DNA of 35,512 nt from an uncultured Akkermansia sp. (GTDB lineage Bacteria; Verrucomicrobiota; Verrucomicrobiia; Verrucomicrobiales; Akkermansiaceae). Below the pieces are notes generated by a model, which did not search any database, had not been told where the DNA came from, and was given only the letters and a program-made list of their open reading frames with translations. The DNA lies in the NCBI GenBank assembly GCA_900548895.1, contig URLZ01000026.1:1-35512 (forward strand). The letters are read 5' to 3'. Shown one piece after another: positions 28,889 to 35,512 of the stretch (position 1 is its first letter; each line of letters begins with the position of its first letter). A program made the translations under genes and the position numbers.

Positions 28889-31800
28889 GTGCTGAGGCGA
28901 ACAGGTCGGGAGGCGCTCCGGGATCCGAGGCTCAGCCGCACGGGAAACCGCAGGGACAACCGCATGCGCCGCAGGGGCAACCGCGTGCGCAGTCGCAGGG
29001 ACAGCCGCACGGGCCTTCACAGGGACAGCCGTCGGCGCGGCAGGCGATGCGGCGGGCAGATGCCGGGCCGCACGCGTCGGCCTCGCGAAAAGCCGAGGCT
29101 CCCGGTCGCGAGCAGCCGGCCGTCGGCGCTCCGGGCGAGGAGCGGGATTCCGCCGGCCGCCGACGCGGCCACCGAGGTCACGGCAGGCGCGGCGAACGCT
29201 CGGGCCCTACGGCGCAGGGCTCTGCGGCACGCGGCGCCGGGAATCACGCGGGCAAGGCTCCTGCGGCCCCGGCGGTGCCGGAGCCGATCGACGTTCCGGC
29301 CTTCCGTTACCCCGATCTGCCGATTGCTCAGCACCGCGAGGAGATCGCGAAGGCTCTGCGCGAGCATCAGGTGATCGTGGTGGTGGGTGAGACGGGCAGC
29401 GGCAAGACGACGCAGTTGCCCAAGATTGCGCTCGAAGTGGCGGGGCGCCGGCGCGGGCGCTTGGGCTGCACCCAGCCCCGCCGACTGGCGGCGGTGGCGG
29501 TGGCGCGCCGCATTGCCGAGGAGGTGGGCTGTGAGCCCGGCGGCTATGTGGGCTATCAGGTGCGCTTTGATGACCACACGGGGCCGGAGACGCGCCTGAA
29601 GCTGATGACGGACGGCATTCTGCTGGCGGAGACGCAGGCGGATCGCGATTTGCGCCAGTATCACACGATCATGATCGATGAGGCACATGAACGCAGTCTC
29701 AACATCGACTTTCTGCTCGGCTACATGAAGCTGCTGCTGGAGCGGCGCCCCGATCTGAAGCTGATTATTTCGTCGGCGACGATGGATGCGGCGGCCTTCT
29801 CGGACTTCTTCGGCGGGGCTCCGGTAATCCACGTGGAGGGGCGGACATATCATGTCGACTTTCACTACATGCCGCCGCTCAACGCGGACGAGGAGCTGCC
29901 GGATCACGTGTCGCGCGCGGTGACCTGGCTCTCGGAGTACGACGATCGGGGCGACGTGCTGGTGTTTTTGCCGGGCGAGCGCGAGATTCGCGACTGCGCG
30001 GAGTCTCTGGCGGCGCTGGACTTGCCGCACACGGACGTGCTGCCGCTCTATGCGCGCCTGGGGCTGGCGGAGCAGCAGCGGATTTTTCACCCGCAGAAGG
30101 GTCGTCGGCGCATCGTGCTGGCCACCAACGTGGCGGAGACCTCGCTGACGATTCCGGGAATCATTTACGTAATTGACAGCGGTCTGGCCCGCATTTCCCG
30201 CTACCTGCCGGGGCGCCAGATTCAGCGCCTGCAGGTGGAGCCGATTTCGCAGGCGAGTGCCCGCCAGCGAGCGGGGCGCTGCGGCCGCGTGACGGAGGGC
30301 GTGTGCATTCGCCTGTACGGCGAAGAGGATTTCGAGGGGCGCGAGCCCTTCACGGATCCGGAGATTCGCCGCAGTGCTCTCGCCGGAGTGATTCTGCGCA
30401 TGGCGGATCTCGGCCTGCCGCCGCTGGGCGAATTTCCGCTGCCGGATCCGCCGAGCCAGCGTCTGGTGAGCGAGGGCTACAAGACGCTGCGCGAGATCGG
30501 GGCGATGGATCGCCGCCGCGAGCTGACGCCGGTGGGGCGCCACCTGTCGCGCCTGCCGCTCGACCCGCGCCACGGGCGCATGCTGCTGGAGGCCAAGCGC
30601 GAGCAGTCGCTGCCGGAAGTGCTGGTGATCGTCGCGGCCATGGGGCTCGCCGATCCCCGCGAGCGCCCGGCGGATCAGGAGGCGCAGGCGACTCAAGCAC
30701 AGGCTCAGTGGAAAAATGAAGAGAGCGATTTCCTTTCCCTGCTGAGTCTCTGGCGCTCGTCGCTGGAGTTTCGCGAGGGGCACACGCTGCGCCGCAACCG
30801 CCTGCGCCGCTGGTGCACGCAGAACTACCTCCACTTCCTGCGCATGGTGGAGTGGCACAACTTGGTGCAGGATCTGTGCTCGTCGCTTCACGAGGTGCTG
30901 CGCTGGGAGGTGCCCGCGCTGCCGCCGCCCGAGCAGCAGGCGACGCCGGAGCGCGTGCACCGCGCTCTGCTGGCGGGCTCCCCGCTGCAATTCGGCGTCT
31001 GGCGTCCCGAGGACAAGGTGTACCGCGGGGCAGGAGGGCGCGACTTTGCGATTTTCCCGGGCTCCTGCCTCTTCCGGCGCCGCAAGCGCCCGGACTGGGT
31101 GATGGGCACGGAGCTGGTGGAGACGTCCCGCCTGTGGATGCGGCGGGCGGCCGTGCTCGACCCGGCTTGGGTTGAGCAGGTGGCGCCGCAGCTCTGCGCC
31201 CGGCACGCCTACGATGCGGCCTGGGACAAGGAGGCGGGGCAGGTGTTCGCCAAGGAGCGCGTGACCTGCGGGGGGCTGACGATTGTGGACGGTCGGCGCA
31301 TCAGCTATGCGCGCCTTCACCCGGTCGAGGCGCGCGACATCATGATTCGCGACGGGATTCTCGCCGGCGCCATGAAGCACCCGGCGCCCTTTCTGGAGCA
31401 TCTCGAGGCCATGCGCGAAGAGGTGCGTGAGGTGGAGGCGAAGCTGCGCCGCCGCGAGCTGATCTGGTGCGAGGAAGCGGTGTACCGCTTCTTTGCGGAG
31501 CGGATTCCCGAGGATGTGAACTCGGAGAAAGCGCTGACGCGCTGGCGCGCCGAGGCTGAAAAGAGCCGGCCGGATCTCCTGTTCGTTCCCCGCGAGGACT
31601 GCGTCTATCCCGGCGAGGATGAGGCGCCGGCGGATATCTACCCCGACGCGATCAGCTGCGCGGGGCAGCGCTGCGAGGTGTGGTACGTGCACGCGCCGGG
31701 AGAGCCCGATGACGGGGTGACCCTGGTGCTGCACGTGGACCAAGTGGACGAGATCCCGGACTGGCTGCCGGGCTGGGGGGTGCCGGCGCACCTAGCCCTG

Positions 31801-32988
31801 CGCGCGGAGATCCTGCTGCGCTCGCTGCCGAAGGATTTGCGGCGCTTCCTGATGCCGCTGGGTGACGCCGCGGACGATTTCGCGGCGGCCTGGGAGGGCC
31901 GCGAGCCCGATCGGTCACTTGGGCAAGCGCTGGCGGAGTTCGTGATGCAGCGCAGCGGCCAGTTCTGCAACGCACAGCAGTTCGACGAGAGTCGCCTGCC
32001 CGAGGAGTTGGTCACGAAGATTTCCGTCTGCGATGACGAGCAGCAGGAGCTGGCCTTCGGGCGCTCACTTCCGGCGCTGCGCGAGAAGCTGGCGGCCTAC
32101 CGCCGCGATCTCTTCCGCAAAAAGGCGGCGAAGCGCTTTTCCTCCGCCCCGATGACGCGCTGGGACTGCGGCGATCTGCCGGTGTCGGCGGAGGTGGGCA
32201 GCGGATTGGGCTACCCGGCGCTGCGCGAGGAGGGCGACCGCGTCTGCCTGCGCGTTTTGCCGACGCAGGAGGAGGCCGAGCACGAACACCGCTTCGGCGT
32301 GCGCCGCTTGGCGCTGATCCGCCACGCGGATTTCATCAACAGCATCCGCAAAAAGCTGCCGCTGCGCAGCGTGTCGGCCAAGCTGGCGCTGAGCACGGTC
32401 GGGACTCAGCCCAAGGACAATGCCGCCGATACGATCTATGCGGCGATGGATGCAACCCTGCGCCCCCTGCCCCGCTCGGCTGCGGATTTTGATGCGGCCT
32501 GCCTGCGGATGCGCGAGGGTCTCTACGACGTCATCGCAGGGCCGCTGACCAAGCTCTGGGATCAGCTTGCGGAGCTGCATCCCCGCCTGCGCGAATACTG
32601 CCTGACGGCAGGGCGCGATCGCTACGCCTCTCAGATTGCGGCAGATTTGCAGCTCCACTGGGGCTGGCTGACGCGGCCCTTCTTCCTGAGCAGCGATGCG
32701 CCCGATTACCTGTCGGACCTGCCCCGCTACCTGCGAGGCTTCGGCGAGCGCCTGCGCCGCATTGCCGAGCAGCCGGCCGTTCGCGAGCTGGAGCGCATCG
32801 AGGCTCTGAAAGCCGCCGTGCCCGCTCCCTTTTTCGAGCAGGCGCCGCAACACGGCCGCTCGCTGCGCTGGCTGAAGCTCGCGCGCATGGTCGAAGAGTT
32901 TCGGCTCTCGCTCTTTGCGCCAAGCCTCGCCGTCAAGGGACGCTCCTCAGCCAAAAAGTTGGAGGCCGAAGCCTCATGGCTGCGCTGA
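28885..32988 (+). CDS. hrpA: ATP-dependent RNA helicase HrpA (DEAH box) with long N-terminal low-complexity region
   Basis: 1367 residues. Residues 1-130 are Gly/Gln/Pro/Arg-rich and probably disordered, with QGQP repeated at 24-29 bp intervals. The helicase core follows: Walker A GETGSGKT (168-175), TQPRR, DEAH (265-268), SAT, then TNVAETSLTIPG and QRAGRCGR of the second RecA domain. HA2/OB domains and the long C-terminal region (DUF3418-like) complete HrpA; E. coli HrpA has 1300 residues. It resolves stalled ribosomes and processes certain mRNAs. It overlaps aguB by 4 nt. The promoter of gmd follows after 136 nt. Confidence 0.95.
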   Translation: MSAEANRSGGAPGSEAQPHGKPQGQPHAPQGQPRAQSQGQPHGPSQGQPSARQAMRRADAGPHASASRKAEAPGREQPAVGAPGEERDSAGRRRGHRGHGRRGERSGPTAQGSAARGAGNHAGKAPAAPAVPEPIDVPAFRYPDLPIAQHREEIAKALREHQVIVVVGETGSGKTTQLPKIALEVAGRRRGRLGCTQPRRLAAVAVARRIAEEVGCEPGGYVGYQVRFDDHTGPETRLKLMTDGILLAETQADRDLRQYHTIMIDEAHERSLNIDFLLGYMKLLLERRPDLKLIISSATMDAAAFSDFFGGAPVIHVEGRTYHVDFHYMPPLNADEELPDHVSRAVTWLSEYDDRGDVLVFLPGEREIRDCAESLAALDLPHTDVLPLYARLGLAEQQRIFHPQKGRRRIVLATNVAETSLTIPGIIYVIDSGLARISRYLPGRQIQRLQVEPISQASARQRAGRCGRVTEGVCIRLYGEEDFEGREPFTDPEIRRSALAGVILRMADLGLPPLGEFPLPDPPSQRLVSEGYKTLREIGAMDRRRELTPVGRHLSRLPLDPRHGRMLLEAKREQSLPEVLVIVAAMGLADPRERPADQEAQATQAQAQWKNEESDFLSLLSLWRSSLEFREGHTLRRNRLRRWCTQNYLHFLRMVEWHNLVQDLCSSLHEVLRWEVPALPPPEQQATPERVHRALLAGSPLQFGVWRPEDKVYRGAGGRDFAIFPGSCLFRRRKRPDWVMGTELVETSRLWMRRAAVLDPAWVEQVAPQLCARHAYDAAWDKEAGQVFAKERVTCGGLTIVDGRRISYARLHPVEARDIMIRDGILAGAMKHPAPFLEHLEAMREEVREVEAKLRRRELIWCEEAVYRFFAERIPEDVNSEKALTRWRAEAEKSRPDLLFVPREDCVYPGEDEAPADIYPDAISCAGQRCEVWYVHAPGEPDDGVTLVLHVDQVDEIPDWLPGWGVPAHLALRAEILLRSLPKDLRRFLMPLGDAADDFAAAWEGREPDRSLGQALAEFVMQRSGQFCNAQQFDESRLPEELVTKISVCDDEQQELAFGRSLPALREKLAAYRRDLFRKKAAKRFSSAPMTRWDCGDLPVSAEVGSGLGYPALREEGDRVCLRVLPTQEEAEHEHRFGVRRLALIRHADFINSIRKKLPLRSVSAKLALSTVGTQPKDNAADTIYAAMDATLRPLPRSAADFDAACLRMREGLYDVIAGPLTKLWDQLAELHPRLREYCLTAGRDRYASQIAADLQLHWGWLTRPFFLSSDAPDYLSDLPRYLRGFGERLRRIAEQPAVRELERIEALKAAVPAPFFEQAPQHGRSLRWLKLARMVEEFRLSLFAPSLAVKGRSSAKKLEAEASWLR
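28951..29031 (+). repeat. QGQP-coding repeats in hrpA
   Basis: Four in-frame copies of a CAG-GGR-CAR-CCG core at 28951, 28972, 28996 and 29020, spaced 21, 24 and 24 bp. They encode QGQP with variable linkers, in the disordered N-terminal region. Confidence 0.85.
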
Positions 32989-33124
32989 GGGGGACTTCTC
33001 CCCGCCCGCAGCGAATCCGTGTCGACACGTGAGTGTTTCCCTCTCACGACAGATCTGATTAAAACCTACCGTACCGCTGACCAATGCGGCGAATTTGAGA
33101 CACGCCCCGTGCTGAATTTGCCGT

Positions 33125-33153
33125 TTGACAGAGAGCGCGCTGCGTGGTAGTCT
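33125..33153 (+). promoter_or_regulatory. Promoter of gmd-fcl
   Basis: -35 TTGACA (33125-33130), 17-nt spacer ending TGG (extended -10), -10 TAGTCT (33148-33153), then 20 nt to ATG 33174. No Shine-Dalgarno is seen. Confidence 0.6.
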
Positions 33154-33173
33154 TGAAGCTTCCGATACATCCC

Positions 33174-34238
33174 ATGAAAAACGTTGCTCTCATCACCGGC
33201 ATCACTGGCCAGGACGGGTCATTTCTGGCGGAATTTCTCATCGACAAGGGCTACGAGGTGCACGGCATTCTGCGCCGCTCCTCCTCATTCAACACCGGGC
33301 GCATTGAACACCTCTATCTCGACGAGTGGGTGCGCGACATGAAGATGAGCCGCCTGGTGAACCTCCACTACGGCGACATGACGGATTCCTCTTCCCTCAT
33401 CCGCATCCTTCAGCAGGTGCGCCCGACCGAGATCTACAACCTCGCCGCGCAGAGCCACGTCAAAGTCAGCTTCGACGTGCCTGAGTACACGGCGGAGACG
33501 GATGCCGTGGGCACGCTGCGCATTCTGGAAGCCGTGCGCATCCTCGGCATGGAGAAACAGTGCCGCATCTATCAGGCCTCGACCTCCGAGCTCTTCGGCC
33601 TCGTGCAGGAGGTGCCGCAGCGCGAGACGACGCCCTTTTACCCGCGCTCGCCCTACGGCGTGGCCAAGCAGTACGGCTTCTGGATCACGAAGAACTACCG
33701 CGAATCCTACGGGATGTTCGCCGTCAACGGCATCCTCTTCAACCACGAGAGCGAGCGCCGCGGCGAGAACTTCGTGACGCGCAAGATCACGCTCGCCGCC
33801 GCGCGCATCGCCCAAGGCCTTCAGGACAAGCTCTACATGGGCAACCTCGACGCGCGCCGCGACTGGGGCTACGCGAAGGATTACGTGGAGTGCATGTGGC
33901 TGATCCTGCAACAGGACGAGCCCGAGGACTTCGTCATCGCAACGGGCGAGATGCACACCGTGCGCGAATTCTGCACCAAGGCCTTCCACGAGGCCGGCAT
34001 CAAGCTGCGCTGGGAAGGCAGCGGGGTGGATGAGAAGGGCATCGACGAAGCCACGGGACGCGTGCTCGTCGAGGTGGATCCGAAGTATTTCCGCCCGGCT
34101 GAGGTCGAGCAGCTGCTCGGCGATCCGACGAAGGCCCGCACGAAGCTGGGCTGGAACCCCCGCAAGACGAGCTTCGATGAGCTGGTGCGCATCATGGTGC
34201 GGCACGACATGGAGTACGTCCGTCAATCCCGAGCCTGA
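33174..34238 (+). CDS. gmd: GDP-mannose 4,6-dehydratase
   Basis: 354 residues from ATG 33174 (a GTG 30 nt earlier lies at the predicted -10 and is excluded). Extended SDR: GITGQDG nucleotide-binding motif (9-15), STSELFG (about 136-142), YGVAK catalytic Tyr-Lys (about 160-164), and the GMD-specific [16 protein letters not shown]. It converts GDP-mannose to GDP-4-keto-6-deoxy-mannose, the first step to GDP-L-fucose. It is translated 8 nt before fcl, so the two enzymes of one pathway form an operon. Use of the product in surface glycans is likely but no polysaccharide cluster follows within the window. Confidence 0.96.
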   Translation: MKNVALITGITGQDGSFLAEFLIDKGYEVHGILRRSSSFNTGRIEHLYLDEWVRDMKMSRLVNLHYGDMTDSSSLIRILQQVRPTEIYNLAAQSHVKVSFDVPEYTAETDAVGTLRILEAVRILGMEKQCRIYQASTSELFGLVQEVPQRETTPFYPRSPYGVAKQYGFWITKNYRESYGMFAVNGILFNHESERRGENFVTRKITLAAARIAQGLQDKLYMGNLDARRDWGYAKDYVECMWLILQQDEPEDFVIATGEMHTVREFCTKAFHEAGIKLRWEGSGVDEKGIDEATGRVLVEVDPKYFRPAEVEQLLGDPTKARTKLGWNPRKTSFDELVRIMVRHDMEYVRQSRA

Positions 34239-34246
34239 GACACGCC

Positions 34247-35344
34247 ATGATGGATCTCTCATCGCGCATTTATGTGGCCGGCCACCGCGGGCTGGTGGGA
34301 TCGGCCATCTTCCGCAACCTCAAGAGCCGCGGTTACACGAATCTGATCGGGCGCTCGCACGCGGAGCTTGATCTGATGGACGGCGCGGCGGTGAAGGCGT
34401 TTTTTGACGCCGAGCGCCCCGAGTACGTCGTCCTGGCGGCGGCGCACGTCGGCGGCATCATGGCCAACAGCCGCTACCGCGCGGACTTCATCTACAACAA
34501 CCTGCAAATCCAGCAGAACGTCATCGGTGAATCCTTCCGCCACGGAGTGAAAAAGCTGCTCTTTCTCGGCAGCACCTGCATCTACCCCCGCGAAGCGCCC
34601 CAGCCCATCAAGGAGGACGCGCTGCTGACATCCCCGCTCGAGTATACGAACGAGCCGTATGCGCTGGCCAAGATTGCGGGTCTTCGCATGTGCGAGAGCT
34701 TCAACCTGCAGTACGGCACGAACTACATCGCCGTCATGCCGACGAACCTCTACGGCCCATGGGATAACTTTGATCTGGTCAACAGCCACGTGCTGCCGGC
34801 CATGATCCGCAAGGCCCATCTCGCCCGCTGTCTGGCCGAGGGGCTTGAAGAGGAGCTGCGGCGCGACCTCGCCTGCCGCCCGGTGCCGGGCTGCTCGGCG
34901 GAAACGTCATCGCTGGCCGAGATCGACGAAGTCCTCGGAAGCTTCGGGATCTACGCCGACCGACTCGAGCTCTGGGGCAGCGGCCGGCCCCTGCGCGAAT
35001 TCCTCTGGAGCGAGGACATGGCGGACGCCTGCGTCCACATCATGAACCAAGTGGACTTCGACGACCTGCGCGGCGAAGGCCCCGAGGTGCGCAACTGCCA
35101 CATCAACATCGGCTCGGGCAAAGAGCTGTCGATTCGCTCGCTGGCCGAGCTTGTGGTCAAGGCGACGGGCTTCTCGGGAGCGCTGCTCTTCGACTCCTCG
35201 AAGCCGGACGGCACCATGCGCAAGCTGACGGACGTCTCCAAGCTGCACGCGCTGGGCTGGTCCCACACGGTGGAGATTGAGGAGGGCGTCCCCCGCCTCT
35301 ACCGCTGGTACCTCGACCACCAGCAGGAACGCATGCGCGGCTGA
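34247..35344 (+). CDS. fcl: GDP-L-fucose synthase
   Basis: 365 residues; E. coli Fcl has about 320. Motifs: GHRGLVGS (12-19), GSTCIYP (about 107-113), YALAK catalytic Tyr-Lys (about 137-141), PTNLYGPWDNF, and WGSGRPLREFLW. The enzyme epimerises and reduces GDP-4-keto-6-deoxy-mannose with NADPH to GDP-L-fucose. The extra length comes from an insertion at about residues 196-235 (LARCLAEGLEEELRRDL and following), between HVLPAMIRK and the WGSG motif. Bacteroidetes enzymes, as I recall them, carry a similar insertion. It starts 8 nt after gmd and is followed by a terminator. Confidence 0.96.
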   Translation: MMDLSSRIYVAGHRGLVGSAIFRNLKSRGYTNLIGRSHAELDLMDGAAVKAFFDAERPEYVVLAAAHVGGIMANSRYRADFIYNNLQIQQNVIGESFRHGVKKLLFLGSTCIYPREAPQPIKEDALLTSPLEYTNEPYALAKIAGLRMCESFNLQYGTNYIAVMPTNLYGPWDNFDLVNSHVLPAMIRKAHLARCLAEGLEEELRRDLACRPVPGCSAETSSLAEIDEVLGSFGIYADRLELWGSGRPLREFLWSEDMADACVHIMNQVDFDDLRGEGPEVRNCHINIGSGKELSIRSLAELVVKATGFSGALLFDSSKPDGTMRKLTDVSKLHALGWSHTVEIEEGVPRLYRWYLDHQQERMRG

Positions 35345-35396
35345 CGGGCCATCCCAGCCCCTGCCCTGACCTTCCTCACAAAACCATTTCGCCATC

Positions 35397-35433
35397 CGGG
35401 TGCGAGCTCCGCTCAGGGGCTCGCACCCGCTTT
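35397..35433 (+). terminator. Terminator of the gmd-fcl operon
   Basis: An 11-bp stem CGGGTGCGAGC / GCTCGCACCCG (35397-35407, 35419-35429) with an 11-nt loop, then CTTTGC. The remaining 79 bp to the window edge hold no recognisable feature. Confidence 0.7.
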
Positions 35434-35512
35434 GCATCGTCATGAGCGACGGAATCCTCGTAAGCTCTCAACAAAAACCATTCTAGGCAGGCATGCGAGA
35501 ATAGAGGCCTAT

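Noticed and set aside
29017..31791. A 924-codon open frame antisense to hrpA
   Set aside because: It is a mirror of GC-rich codon use in hrpA, is Arg/His/Leu-rich without any domain, and overlaps conserved helicase motifs.
1..35512. CRISPR arrays, insertion sequences, integrases or phage genes
   Set aside because: No array of spaced direct repeats, no transposase or integrase motif and no terminal inverted repeat pair was seen.

Overview
The window is about 35.5 kb of GC-rich bacterial chromosome, mostly housekeeping genes with short intergenic spaces and no insertion sequence, integrase, phage gene or CRISPR array. The gene mix is HPr kinase, a zinc-type adenylate kinase, a DtxR/MntR regulator, HrpA, and a gmd-fcl pair whose fcl carries a long internal insertion that I recall from Bacteroidetes enzymes. 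Start codons almost never have a Shine-Dalgarno sequence. Together this fits a host-associated member of the Verrucomicrobiota/PVC group best. That assignment is inference; no rRNA or ribosomal operon is present to settle it.

Layout. 1-1161 (minus): a lipoprotein gene and a tRNA-Thr/Lys/Lys cluster. 1296-6252 (plus): nagB, hemW, hprK, a NIF3-family gene and an rluD-type pseudouridine synthase. 6253-10475: a more accessory stretch with a HTH-RHH regulator, an AT-rich gap, a membrane Ser/Thr kinase behind a NUDIX gene, and a divergent glycosyltransferase. 10673-12683 (plus): an OsmC-type peroxidase, an orphan CobQ-type amidotransferase and adk. 12992-15734 (minus): aroK, dapF and ferritin. 15917-20847: a small secreted protein, metG, tpiA, an RHH protein, a zinc-ribbon protein and rpsT. 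21186-25430 (plus): a lipoprotein, an RNA uracil-5 methyltransferase, an MntR-like regulator, a rhomboid protease and a HAD phosphatase. 25671-25856: a candidate structured small RNA with its own promoter and terminator-like hairpin. 26157-27848 (minus): a Sel1-repeat protein and a membrane SGNH hydrolase. 28034-35344 (plus): aguB-hrpA, then gmd-fcl for GDP-L-fucose.

The most striking property is how expression is organised. For 19 genes or RNA genes I can place a promoter by eye with a TTG-type -35, a 16-18 nt spacer and a -10 hexamer; 13 of them also carry the extended -10 TGn, as does the promoter of the candidate small RNA. In ten protein genes the -10 lies only 6-11 nt before the start codon. 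The predicted mRNAs are therefore leaderless or have leaders of 3-5 nt. In four (57-755, 6609-6956, 8869-9270, 28034-28888) the start codon, two of them GTG, falls exactly where transcription should begin. Other genes (hemW, the methyltransferase gene, the rhomboid gene) are preceded by long C/T-rich tracts. Across 33 start codons the base before the start is a pyrimidine in 30. These observations suggest translation initiation largely independent of Shine-Dalgarno pairing.
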